This document shows positions 7,724 to 15,942 of a stretch of DNA of 36,001 nucleotides, piece after piece. The notes under the pieces are model-generated. The model was given only the letters and a program-made list of their open reading frames with translations. It searched no databases and was not told the origin of the DNA. The stretch's first letter is position 1, and the number at the start of each line of letters is the position of its first letter. The DNA comes from Bacteroidales bacterium (lineage in GTDB: Bacteria; Bacteroidota; Bacteroidia; Bacteroidales; P3): contig JAGCOF010000006.1 in assembly GCA_017645585.1 (NCBI GenBank), positions 1 through 36,001 on the forward strand, given 5' to 3'. The position numbers and the translations under genes are program-made.

Positions 7724-9820
7724 ATGAATTACCCTTCTGCCATCGCTAATAGATTGGAACTCAATGTACGTCAGGTTGAGAAAACAATAGAATTGCTTGA
7801 ACAGGGCGCCACGGTGCCTTTCATTGCCCGCTACCGTAAAGAGGTGACAGGCAGCCTCAACGAGGTGCAGATTGCCGCCATTCGCGACCTGCTGCTGCGT
7901 CTGAAGGAAATCGACAAGCGTCGCGAGGCTGTACTGCAAAGCATTGATGAACAAGGCAAACTGACACCCGAATTGAGGCAGCAAATCGAAGCAGTGGAGA
8001 GCATGACCGACCTTGAAGACCTGTATCTGCCTTACCGACCCAAGCGCCGCACCCGTGCTACCATTGCTATCGAGAAAGGCCTCGAACCTTTGGCAGACAG
8101 TATAATGCGGGGCGTAATGCCGACCGGTGCATCTGACGACGACCTGCAGGGGGCGCGCGATATTATCGCCGAGCGCATCAGCGAAGATGCTGCATGCCGC
8201 AACCGTGTGCGCAATATCTTCCGCCGCAAGGCGATGCTCACCTCTGGCTTGGCGCGTGGCGTGGATGAGGAGGATGAGTGTGTGGGCAAGTTCGAGAGTT
8301 GGATTGATTGGAAAGAACCTATCTCCAAGGCCCCGTCGCACCGCATCTTGGCCCTCTTCCGTGGCGAAGAGGCTGGTGTTTTGAAGGTGCATGTGCGTCC
8401 CGACGACGACAGCGAAGCCATTGCCGCGCTGAGTGGGAAGTGGCAGGATGCAAGAGGTAATTGTGCTGAGCAGATGCAGTTGGCTATTGCCGATGCTTAC
8501 AAGCGTCTGGTTGGGCCGTCGATAGAGACGGAGTTCCGCAACCTGCTGAAGGAGAAAGCAGACCGCGAGGCCATTCGTGTTTTCGCCGAGAACCTGCGTC
8601 AACTGCTGCTGGCTGCCCCGATGGGACAGAAGCGCACCCTGGCCATTGACCCGGGCTTTCGCACCGGTTGCAAGGTGGTGTGCCTCGATGCACAAGGGCA
8701 ACTGCTTCACAACGAGACTATCTATCCCTTCACCTCGGTGCGCGAGGAGCGTGCCGCAGTGAATAAACTCGAGGCGCTGGTGGAGGCTTTCCAGATTGAG
8801 GCCATCGCTATTGGCAACGGCACCGCCGGTCGCGAGACCGAGGAGGTGGTGCAACGCTGCCGTTTCAAGAACAAGGTTATCGCCGTCAGCGTCAGCGAGG
8901 CCGGTGCCAGCGTATATAGTGCCAGCGATGTGGCACGCAGGGAGTTTCCCGACTATGACGTCACCGTCCGCGGTGCCGTCAGCATTGGTCGCCGCCTGAT
9001 GGACCCCCTCAGCGAGTTGGTCAAGATTGACCCCAAGAGCATTGGCGTGGGGCAGTACCAGCACGATGTGGACCAGCGCATGCTGGCCGACAGCTTGAGC
9101 GACACGGTGGTTAGCTGTGTCAACAACGTGGGCGTGGAACTCAACACCGCCAGCCGCGAGTTGCTCAGTTACGTTAGTGGTATAGGTCCTGCGTTGGCCG
9201 ACAAGATTGTACAACATAGAAACAAGAACGGCGCCTTTGCCGACCGTCAAGCATTGAGGCAGGTAAAGGGCCTCGGCGACAAAGCCTTCGAGCAGTGTGC
9301 AGGCTTCCTACGTGTGCGCGAGAGTGCGAATCCTTTGGATAAGAGTGCCGTGCACCCCGAGCGGTATGCCTTGGTGGAGAAGATGGCCGCCTCGGTCGGT
9401 GCCGATGTGCAGACATTGATGAAAGACAAGGAGATGCGCTCCAAGATACGCCTCGGTGACTTCGTTGATGCCGACTGCGGCATGCCGACGTTGCAGGATA
9501 TTATGAAGGAGTTGGAGAAACCCGGCCTCGACCCGCGCGCACGGTTTGAAGTCTTTGAATTCGACAAGAACGTGACTCGCATCGAGGATGTGCAGGCCGG
9601 CATGGTGCTGCCCGGCATAGTCACCAACATTACCGCCTTTGGTGCCTTTGTTGACATCGGTGTGCATCAGGACGGCCTCATACACGTCAGCCAGATGGCC
9701 AACCGGCGTGTCAACGACCCCGGCGAGGTGGTCCATCTGCATCAGCACCTCAAGGTGAAAGTCCTCGATGTGGACTTGCGCCGCCACAGAATCAGTCTAA
9801 CTTTAAAAGGAATAGAATAA
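7724..9820 (+). CDS. tex: Tex family S1 RNA-binding transcription accessory protein
   Basis: The protein has 698 residues. The Tex N-terminal domain shows LLEQGATVPFIARYRKEVTG, the family hallmark. A YqgF/RNase H-like domain begins at RTLAIDPGFRTGCKVV. Tandem helix-hairpin-helix motifs follow (LSYVSGIGPALADKIV and LRQVKGLGDKAFEQ), and the last ~75 residues form an S1 domain (GMVLPGIVTNITAFGAFVDIGVHQDGLIHVSQM). Tex binds nucleic acid and influences transcription and RNA processing; its exact role is not settled. I chose the ATG at 7724 because family members start near this point and because the promoter box is only a few bases upstream. The sppA start follows the stop by 1 nt. Confidence 0.95.
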   Translation: MNYPSAIANRLELNVRQVEKTIELLEQGATVPFIARYRKEVTGSLNEVQIAAIRDLLLRLKEIDKRREAVLQSIDEQGKLTPELRQQIEAVESMTDLEDLYLPYRPKRRTRATIAIEKGLEPLADSIMRGVMPTGASDDDLQGARDIIAERISEDAACRNRVRNIFRRKAMLTSGLARGVDEEDECVGKFESWIDWKEPISKAPSHRILALFRGEEAGVLKVHVRPDDDSEAIAALSGKWQDARGNCAEQMQLAIADAYKRLVGPSIETEFRNLLKEKADREAIRVFAENLRQLLLAAPMGQKRTLAIDPGFRTGCKVVCLDAQGQLLHNETIYPFTSVREERAAVNKLEALVEAFQIEAIAIGNGTAGRETEEVVQRCRFKNKVIAVSVSEAGASVYSASDVARREFPDYDVTVRGAVSIGRRLMDPLSELVKIDPKSIGVGQYQHDVDQRMLADSLSDTVVSCVNNVGVELNTASRELLSYVSGIGPALADKIVQHRNKNGAFADRQALRQVKGLGDKAFEQCAGFLRVRESANPLDKSAVHPERYALVEKMAASVGADVQTLMKDKEMRSKIRLGDFVDADCGMPTLQDIMKELEKPGLDPRARFEVFEFDKNVTRIEDVQAGMVLPGIVTNITAFGAFVDIGVHQDGLIHVSQMANRRVNDPGEVVHLHQHLKVKVLDVDLRRHRISLTLKGIE

Positions 9821-9821
9821 T

Positions 9822-11645
9822 ATGGAAAAACAGAAGAAACCCTTAAGTTTTGGCATGACTATGCTGGCTTCGGCCTTGGGCATAGTGATTGTGTCGGTCC
9901 TCGGCGGACTGATTACGTTTATCTCCATGATTGTCATGGTAGCCATGCTCGGTTCGATGGACAAAGAGAGTGCTGTGGTGGTCAAGAACGGCACCTTCCT
10001 GACTGTCGACCTCGCCAAAATCAGTGGCGACCGCACCGCTACCGGCCTGCAGGCCTCGTTCTCCGACACGAAGACCATCGGCCTTATTGACGCTGAGAAC
10101 GCCATTCGTGCCGCTGCCAAGGACGACAAGGTGGCTGGTATACTGCTCAAAGGCTGTGGCAATCCCGCCATCAGTTGGGGCTCGCTCACCGAGTTGCGCT
10201 CGGCGTTGGAGGATTTCCGCGAGAGTGGTAAATCCGTTGTCGCCTACGCCACCAGCTACTCGCAAGGCGAATACTATTTGGCCTCGCTCTCCGACCGCAT
10301 CTGCCTGCATCCCAGCGGTATGGTCGACTTCCGCGGCATGGGTGCCGAGGTGATGTATTACAAGGACCTGCTCGACAAGTTGGGCGTTGAGATGCAGCTC
10401 ATCCGTCCCGAGAGTTGTTCCTACAAGAGCGCCGGCGAAGTCTACACGCTCAACCACATGAGTGATGCCAACCGTGAGCAGATACGAGCCTACATCGCCA
10501 GCATCTGGCGCACGGCAACGGAATCCATCGCCGCCAGTCGCGGCATGGATGTGGAGAAAATCAACGCCATAGCTGACGACCTCAGCGGCTTTATGGCCGA
10601 CGGTGCCAAGGAAAACCGCTTGGTCGACATACTCTGCTTCGAGGAGGATGTGCGCACCATCCTGAAAGAGATGTACGCCGGCAAGCAGCTGCTGCCGCTG
10701 GAGAAATACGCCTCCAATGTGAAGAAGACCCCCAACAAGGCCAAGGAGTCCATCGCTGTCATCTATGCCCAGGGCAATGTGATGGATGGCAGCAGTAAAG
10801 GATTTAACGAGGGTGTCTTTGGTGACGACATCGTGAAGGCCCTCAAGCAGGCCGCCAAGGACGACGACGTGAAGGCTATCGTGCTGCGTGTCAATTCCCC
10901 TGGTGGTCAGGCTACTGCCAGCGAGAGCATGACCCACGCTGTCATCGCTGCCCGCGAGAAGAAGCCCGTCATTGTCAGCATGGGCGACCTCGCCGCCTCG
11001 GCTGGCTACGAAATGAGCTGCATGGCCGACGTCATTGTGGCTCAGCCTACTACCATCACCGGTTCCATTGGCGTTTTCGGCACCATTCCCAACGTGGGCA
11101 AACTGATGCGCCAGAAGCTGGGTCTCAACACCGACACCGTCAGCACCAACCGCAATGCCAATGGTCTCACAATCTTCCGTCCGCTGTCGCCGACGGCTAA
11201 GGCAATGTGGACCAAGAATGTAGAGGATTTCTATAAGATCTTCGTCGGACGTGTGGCCGAAGGTCGTCACATGACCTATGACGAGGTTCATCAGATTGCC
11301 CGTGGTCGTGTTTGGACCGGCGCCGACGCCATCGGCATCGGTCTGGTCGACACCTTGGGTGGTATTGACTTGGCCCTCAACATTGCAGCTGAAAAGGCGG
11401 GATTGAGCGACTATAAAGTCAAGGAATTCCCCAAGGAGAAAGACACCTGGACACAGCTCTCTGAACTCCTCGGCGAAAGCAGTGACGATGACCTCAACCT
11501 GCTGGCTAAGATGCGTTTGGCTGTCAAGTGGAGAATAGGTGGTGGAGAGTGGAAGGTGCTCGACCGTATGGAGCAGGATCTCCTCTTTGTCACCGAGAGT
11601 GAAGGCCTTCAGGCCCGTCTACCCTTCGTTATTGTAAAGGACTGA
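9822..11645 (+). CDS. sppA: Signal peptide peptidase SppA, long (67-kDa) type
   Basis: This is a 607-residue inner-membrane serine protease with one N-terminal TM segment (about 9-42) and two tandem S49 domains. The Ser/Lys dyad is split between the halves as in E. coli SppA: Lys202 in SYKSAGE and Ser393 in MGDLAASAGYE. SppA degrades signal peptides after their release by signal peptidase. It begins 1 nt after the tex stop, so the two are probably co-transcribed. A strong terminator built from a repeat follows at 11696. Confidence 0.95.
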   Translation: MEKQKKPLSFGMTMLASALGIVIVSVLGGLITFISMIVMVAMLGSMDKESAVVVKNGTFLTVDLAKISGDRTATGLQASFSDTKTIGLIDAENAIRAAAKDDKVAGILLKGCGNPAISWGSLTELRSALEDFRESGKSVVAYATSYSQGEYYLASLSDRICLHPSGMVDFRGMGAEVMYYKDLLDKLGVEMQLIRPESCSYKSAGEVYTLNHMSDANREQIRAYIASIWRTATESIAASRGMDVEKINAIADDLSGFMADGAKENRLVDILCFEEDVRTILKEMYAGKQLLPLEKYASNVKKTPNKAKESIAVIYAQGNVMDGSSKGFNEGVFGDDIVKALKQAAKDDDVKAIVLRVNSPGGQATASESMTHAVIAAREKKPVIVSMGDLAASAGYEMSCMADVIVAQPTTITGSIGVFGTIPNVGKLMRQKLGLNTDTVSTNRNANGLTIFRPLSPTAKAMWTKNVEDFYKIFVGRVAEGRHMTYDEVHQIARGRVWTGADAIGIGLVDTLGGIDLALNIAAEKAGLSDYKVKEFPKEKDTWTQLSELLGESSDDDLNLLAKMRLAVKWRIGGGEWKVLDRMEQDLLFVTESEGLQARLPFVIVKD

Positions 11646-11659
11646 TAACCATATATCAT

Positions 11660-11732
11660 CTCCGACCCATGTCCGACTCATGTCCGACTGTGGTCCGACT
11701 GATGTCCGACCGCGGTCGGACATCAGTCGTTT
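11660..11732. repeat. 11-bp-period GTCCGAC array
   Basis: Heptamers lie exactly 11 bp apart: CTCCGAC at 11660, GTCCGAC at 11671, 11682, 11693 and 11704, then the inverted GTCGGAC at 11715 and a degenerate GTCG at 11726. The four-base linkers vary (CCAT, TCAT, TGTG, TGAT, CGCG, ATCA). The part from 11704 aligns with the array at 22600 (GTCCGACYGCGGTCGGA), so the two look like dispersed copies of one element. Confidence 0.9.
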
Positions 11733-11734
11733 TT
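11696..11734 (+). terminator. Palindromic terminator downstream of sppA
   Basis: Bases 11696-11729 form a perfect 34-bp palindrome (centre GACCGCGGTC) followed by TTTTT at 11730-11734. On the plus strand this is a strong intrinsic terminator for sppA. It is made from the last units of the 11-bp array and overlaps the rimO stop codon (11733-11735) on the other strand. Confidence 0.85.
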
Positions 11735-12983
11735 ATACCATCTCTCCCACGAGGTCGTTCTCGAGGGCGTCGGTGATGCACACGTCGATGAAGTCGCCCG
11801 GACGGATAGCCGCACGGGTCTGTCGGACGAGCACCTCGTCGTCCACCTCGGGACTGTCGTATTCGGTGCGGGCCACAAGGTATTCCCCTTCCCTGCGGTC
11901 CACCAGGCAGCGGTAGGTCTTGCCTATGCGTTGGCGGTTCTTTTCCAGCGAGATACTTTCTTGCAGTGCCATCAGTTCGCTGACGCGGCGTTGCTTCTCC
12001 TCGTCGGACACGGGGTCGCCCAGCCGATAGGCGGGCGTGCCCTCCTCGGGTGAATAGGCGAAGCACCCCATGCGGTCGAAGCGGGCCTCGGCGACAAATT
12101 GTTTCAGCTCCTCGAAATCAGCTTCGGTCTCACCAGGATAGCCCACGATGAGGGTAGTGCGGATGGCCACCTTGGGCAGCTTGGCGCGGAAACGCTCGAG
12201 CAAGCGTAGGGTGCCTTCGCGGTCGATGCCGCGTTGCATGGAGTTGAGTATGCGGCTGTTGATGTGCTGCAGGGGTATGTCGATGTAGTTGCAGATGTTG
12301 GGGTGGCGTGCAATGGCGTCGATGGCATCGTCGGGGAAGGAGGCGGGGTAGGTGTAGTGGAGGCGTATCCAGGGCGCGCCGCTCTCGGTGGCCAGGCGCT
12401 CCAATAGTTCTCCTAAAGCGCGACGGTGGTAGAGGTCGAGTCCGTAGAAGGTGGTGTCTTGACTGATGACAATCAGCTCCTTCACGCCGTTGGCCACCAA
12501 TTGCTTGGCTTCCTGCACCAGCTCGTCGATGGGCCTCGATTTGTGTGCTCCGCGGATGAGCGGTATGGCGCAATAGGAGCACGAGCGGTCGCAGCCCTCG
12601 GCAATCTTCAGGTAGGCGTAGTGTTTGGGGGTGGAAATAGTCCTATGAAGTGAAGACTTGAAGAAATCAACACCGTGCCATTCATCTACCTCAGGCATCT
12701 CTTTGGCCAGCTCGTCCTTGTAGCGCTCGACGAGGCAGCCGCAGACGATGAGGCGGGTCTTGTTGTGGCGGCGCTGTTTGGCGGCAATCTGTCCGAGGAT
12801 GGTGTTGATGCTCTCCTCCTTGGCGTCGCCGATGAAGCCGCAGGTGTTGATGATGACCGTGTCACAGTCGTTGCGCTGACAGTCAAAGTATACGGAGTGA
12901 CCCTGTGCGGTCAACTGTCCGGCGAGGTTCTCGCTGTCGACGGTGTTTTTGGAGCACCCCAGAGTGATAATGTTGATTTTCAA
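11733..12983 (-). CDS. rimO: Ribosomal protein S12 methylthiotransferase RimO
   Basis: The protein has 416 residues. The N-terminal UPF0004/MTTase domain has TLGCSKNTVDSE (Cys10), NTCGF (Cys48) and CGC (Cys83) for one [4Fe-4S] cluster. The radical SAM motif CDRSCSYC (Cys131, 135, 138) binds the second. A C-terminal TRAM domain follows. RimO methylthiolates the conserved Asp (Asp89 in E. coli) of S12. The ISxLGCxKNxVDSE pattern separates it from MiaB. The start is TTG: an in-frame TAA lies a few codons upstream and no ATG fits. That TTG lies in a 7-bp spacer repeat (CTTGAAA). It is probably co-transcribed with ftsY. Confidence 0.95.
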   Translation of the reverse strand: MKINIITLGCSKNTVDSENLAGQLTAQGHSVYFDCQRNDCDTVIINTCGFIGDAKEESINTILGQIAAKQRRHNKTRLIVCGCLVERYKDELAKEMPEVDEWHGVDFFKSSLHRTISTPKHYAYLKIAEGCDRSCSYCAIPLIRGAHKSRPIDELVQEAKQLVANGVKELIVISQDTTFYGLDLYHRRALGELLERLATESGAPWIRLHYTYPASFPDDAIDAIARHPNICNYIDIPLQHINSRILNSMQRGIDREGTLRLLERFRAKLPKVAIRTTLIVGYPGETEADFEELKQFVAEARFDRMGCFAYSPEEGTPAYRLGDPVSDEEKQRRVSELMALQESISLEKNRQRIGKTYRCLVDRREGEYLVARTEYDSPEVDDEVLVRQTRAAIRPGDFIDVCITDALENDLVGEMV

Positions 12984-13033
12984 GTTTAAGGATTAATGTT
13001 TAGGTTTTAAAGTCACTCTTATTCTCAATTCTC
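12978..13033. repeat. 7-bp-period spacer between ftsY and rimO
   Basis: The plus strand can be read as heptamers (TTTCAAG, TTTAAGG, ATTAATG, TTTAGGT, TTTAAAG, TCACTCT, TATTCTC, AATTCTC). It covers the rimO start codon at one end and the last ftsY codons at the other. It is homologous to the spacer at 13976-14031. Confidence 0.7.
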
Positions 13034-13975
13034 GAACAGGGAGTCTACGAATTGATCGGGGTCGAAAAGTTGGAGGTCGGTCATCTTTTCACCGAGGCCG
13101 ATGTAGCGGACGGGTACGTGGAATTGGTCGCTGATGCCGATGATAACGCCGCCCTTGGCGGTGCCGTCGAGTTTGGTGAGGGCCAAGGCGTTGACGTCGG
13201 TGGCTGAGGTGAATTGGCGTGCCTGCTCGACGGCGTTCTGTCCGGTGGAGGCGTCGAGGACGAGCAGCACTTCGTGGGGCGCATCGGGCACGAGTTTCTG
13301 CATGACTTTGCGTATCTTGGTGAGCTCGTTCATGAGGCCCACTTTGTTGTGCAGTCGTCCGGCGGTGTCGATGATGACCACGTCGGCCTGCTTGGCCAAG
13401 GCCGATTGCAGGGTGTCGTAGGCCACGCTGGCGGGGTCGGCGCCCATGCCTTGCTGGACGATGGGCACTCCGACGCGGTCGGCCCAGAGACAGAGTTGCT
13501 CGACGGCGGCGGCGCGGAAAGTATCGGCGGCTCCGAGGACGACGCTGCGGCCTGCCTGCTTGTAGCGGTAGGCCAGCTTGGCGATGGTGGTGGTCTTGCC
13601 CACTCCGTTGACGCCAACCACGAGGATTACGTAGGGGGTAGAGGGCAGGGGTGCGTCGAAGGTGGGCGGGAAGTTGTTGGCGGGTTGGCGCAGGAGTTGC
13701 GCTATCTCGGCGCGGAGGATGGAGTTGAGTTCGTTGGTGGAAATGTATTTGTCGCGCTTGATGCGGGTCTGCAGGTGGTCGATGACCTTGAGGGTGGTTT
13801 CGACGCCCACGTCGCTGGTGATGAGGGTCTCCTCGAGGTTGTCAAGCACGTCGTCATCCACGGTGCTTTTACCGAGGATGCTCTTGGTGAGTTTCTGGAA
13901 GAAGTTCTCTTTGGTCTTGCTGAGGCCGCTGTCGAGGGTGGCGCGCTCTTCGCTCTTTTTGCTGAACAGTCCCAT
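13025..13975 (-). CDS. ftsY: Signal recognition particle receptor FtsY
   Basis: This is a 316-residue SRP GTPase. An N domain (helices about 20-100) precedes the G domain: P-loop GVNGVGKT (121-128), DTFRAAA, DTAGR (203-207) and TKLDGTAKGG (267-276), ending with YIGLGEKMTDLQLFDPDQF. It receives ribosome-SRP complexes at the membrane. The long acidic A domain of E. coli FtsY is missing, as in many Bacteroidota. The last residues (SLFEN) and stop fall in the 7-bp repeat that follows the gene. It sits between the thioredoxin-fold gene and rimO on the same strand. Confidence 0.97.
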   Translation of the reverse strand: MGLFSKKSEERATLDSGLSKTKENFFQKLTKSILGKSTVDDDVLDNLEETLITSDVGVETTLKVIDHLQTRIKRDKYISTNELNSILRAEIAQLLRQPANNFPPTFDAPLPSTPYVILVVGVNGVGKTTTIAKLAYRYKQAGRSVVLGAADTFRAAAVEQLCLWADRVGVPIVQQGMGADPASVAYDTLQSALAKQADVVIIDTAGRLHNKVGLMNELTKIRKVMQKLVPDAPHEVLLVLDASTGQNAVEQARQFTSATDVNALALTKLDGTAKGGVIIGISDQFHVPVRYIGLGEKMTDLQLFDPDQFVDSLFEN

Positions 13976-14031
13976 GGTTTATGGTTTAAGGTTTAAAGTT
14001 CAAGGTTTAAGGTCACTCTCATTCTTAATTC
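13976..14031. repeat. 7-bp-period spacer between thioredoxin-fold gene and ftsY
   Basis: Eight heptamers run from the ftsY ATG into the end of the neighbouring gene: GGTTTAT, GGTTTAA, GGTTTAA, AGTTCAA, GGTTTAA, GGTCACT, CTCATTC, TTAATTC. The last part (GTCACTCTCATTCTTAATTCTCG on the plus strand) matches 13012-13034 with only two differences. Both upstream genes therefore end in codons for Glu-Asn-stop. Confidence 0.85.
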
Positions 14032-14582
14032 TCGGAGAGGGCTTTTTTCATCTGGGGACGGATTTCTTTGTCGAACATCTGGCGGTAGCGCTCGTAGGGA
14101 TAGCGCTCGTAGTCGCCGCTGACGATGTACCAGAGGATGACGATGAAGTCGGCGGCCGGCACAAAGCCCGGGATGGACTGCAGAAGAGTGCCGTCGGCGT
14201 TGAAGAAGGAGAAGGTGGGGTAACCCTGCAGGCCACGCGCGAACTCGTGGGTGCGCATCCGGCTGTTGCCCGTGGCGGGACGGTAGGTTTTGCCGGCCCA
14301 GGTGAAGGTGTTGTCGCCTTCGGCGTTGAACTTGACGGGGTAGCAGTATTTGTTGAGTATCTTGACGACGGTGGGGTCGGTGAAGGTCTCGCGGTCCATC
14401 TTCTTGCAGTAGCCACACCAATGGGTGTAGAAGTCGACGAAGTAGAGCCGTTCGCCAATCTTGGCGCTGGCGGCCTCCTCGATGGTGTGCCACTTGACTT
14501 GGGCCTGTGCCGAGTTGAGATTTGAAAGCTGAAAGCTGAAAATCAGGCTTGCGCAAAATAGAATTGCTTTTATCTTATTCAT
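14025..14582 (-). CDS. Exported thioredoxin-fold protein
   Basis: The protein has 185 residues. A signal peptide (about 1-28, ending NSAQAQ) leads into a DUF255/thioredoxin-like fold with YFVDFYTHWCGYCKKMD; the redox pair is Cys56/Cys59 (CGYC). The cis-Pro region is GYPTFSFFNADG. It is probably a periplasmic thiol oxidoreductase or disulfide reductase; the partner is unknown. The frame is open upstream, but the ATG at 14582 directly precedes the signal peptide and lies after the stop of the SpoIID gene. The hydrophobic core SFQLSNLNS is encoded by 7-bp repeats (CTTTCAG, CTTTCAA), and the C-terminal Glu-Asn-stop lies in another such repeat. Confidence 0.82.
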   Translation of the reverse strand: MNKIKAILFCASLIFSFQLSNLNSAQAQVKWHTIEEAASAKIGERLYFVDFYTHWCGYCKKMDRETFTDPTVVKILNKYCYPVKFNAEGDNTFTWAGKTYRPATGNSRMRTHEFARGLQGYPTFSFFNADGTLLQSIPGFVPAADFIVILWYIVSGDYERYPYERYRQMFDKEIRPQMKKALSEN

Positions 14583-14613
14583 ATTATTTAATTTCTTAAT
14601 TCTTAGTTCCTCT

Positions 14614-15942
14614 CTACCATTCATATTGCCAATCTTTTTCATTGTCTTGTTCTTCTTCGATGTAGATTTCCTGGCGCTCTTCGCGGTCGCGCAGGCGGAA
14701 GAGGCGGCCAAGCCAATCGTCCTTCTTGGAGCGCACCTGTGTCTGCCTGTTCTTGTCCTCTTCGATGATGCGCGCCAGCTGCGAGGCATAGTTCTCCATG
14801 TAGGCGCGATTGGCCGTGGGGTCTTGGTGCAACACGGCGCCGGTGTAGTAGTGGCGCAGGATGCTGTCGTAGGCGTAGCCGAGTGCCACCATGCGGATGG
14901 TGCCCTCCTGGCTGAGGCCTACACCGTGTCCGTAGCCGTGTCCGTGGAGGATGACGGACATGGAGGCGCTGTCGACGCTGACGGAGAAGAAGGTGGACTT
15001 GAGTTGGAAGTCGGTGCGTATGCGAGTGAGCGGCACCCCCATCAGTTGCACCTTGCGCTCGGTCTGCTGGAAGTGCAGCAGGGTGTCGAGGACGGCGCTG
15101 TCGGTCACGTTGAACTTATGCTTTTTGCTGAAGTAGTCGAGCCAACGGTCGATGCTGATGGTGCGCACCCAATCGCTCTGCCGCATGCGGTAGGAGAAGG
15201 TGTCGGGTACGGAGCGCAGATAGGGTAGGGCGGCCTTCCACACATCCTCCGAGTTGGCCGTTTGACCACCCGAGTTGGAGTGGAACGGGGTCTCGATGAG
15301 GCGTCCGGCAGAGTCCACCAGGGTCTCGCCGCTGCTCTGTATGGCGCCAATCATGATGTCGGGCCGTATGCAGCGGTTCTGGTAGGCCTGGCAGTGCACG
15401 TTGTCGCAGAAGTTGTAGCCGTCGGCAGCGTGCTTCTTCAGGTTGCGCAGGGCCCAGGTGCGGCTGATGATGGCCTGTATGCGGAAGATGTCGGTTTGGG
15501 AGCCGTAGATCTCGCTCTGCACCACGCCTGCCAGGTAGGTCTCGAACTCCACATCGTTGACCAGCTGCAGTTTGCCTCCCTTGAGCAGCGATACCTCGAG
15601 GTTACCCTCGTAGGTGCGCTGCTTGCATCCTTCGGGGTTGAGACACAGGATGCAGGCGGTGTCGGTGGCTTCGAGGCGCAGTGTGGTGTAGTTGCCGTAG
15701 TCGTCGTCGTTGACCGACACATGCAACTTGCCCCCTTCTTGTCTGATGAGGACCGAGCGACCCTCACCGACCATGTCCTCCAGCAGGTTGTCGCCGTCGG
15801 CGTAGAGGTTGTAGTATCCCAGATCGAACGATATGTTGAGGGTGCTGATGTTGTTGGTCGAATAGAGGCGTACCCGCACCCGTTCGGCGTGGGCGGTGAG
15901 GCTGACAAGCAGCAGGAGGAGTATGGGCAGCAGTCGTTTCAT
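14614..15942 (-). CDS. SpoIID/LytB-domain protein
   Basis: The protein has 442 residues with a signal peptide ending SLTAHA (about 1-19). The SpoIID domain is clear: ETYLAGVVQSEI (presumed catalytic Glu144), IQAIISRTWALRN, FCDNVHCQAYQ (Cys179 and His183, likely metal ligands), SNSGGQTANSEDVW, and GHGYGHGVGLSQEG near the end. SpoIID is a lytic transglycosylase for denuded glycan during sporulation. Related proteins in non-sporulating Bacteroidota presumably act on peptidoglycan in the periplasm. The last ~65 residues are a charged tail (RSKKDDWLGRLFRLRDREERQE, EEEQDNEKD) not typical of the family. The start overlaps the lpxB stop (ATGA at 15939-15942), so the two are translationally coupled. 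Confidence 0.88.
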   Translation of the reverse strand: MKRLLPILLLLLVSLTAHAERVRVRLYSTNNISTLNISFDLGYYNLYADGDNLLEDMVGEGRSVLIRQEGGKLHVSVNDDDYGNYTTLRLEATDTACILCLNPEGCKQRTYEGNLEVSLLKGGKLQLVNDVEFETYLAGVVQSEIYGSQTDIFRIQAIISRTWALRNLKKHAADGYNFCDNVHCQAYQNRCIRPDIMIGAIQSSGETLVDSAGRLIETPFHSNSGGQTANSEDVWKAALPYLRSVPDTFSYRMRQSDWVRTISIDRWLDYFSKKHKFNVTDSAVLDTLLHFQQTERKVQLMGVPLTRIRTDFQLKSTFFSVSVDSASMSVILHGHGYGHGVGLSQEGTIRMVALGYAYDSILRHYYTGAVLHQDPTANRAYMENYASQLARIIEEDKNRQTQVRSKKDDWLGRLFRLRDREERQEIYIEEEQDNEKDWQYEW

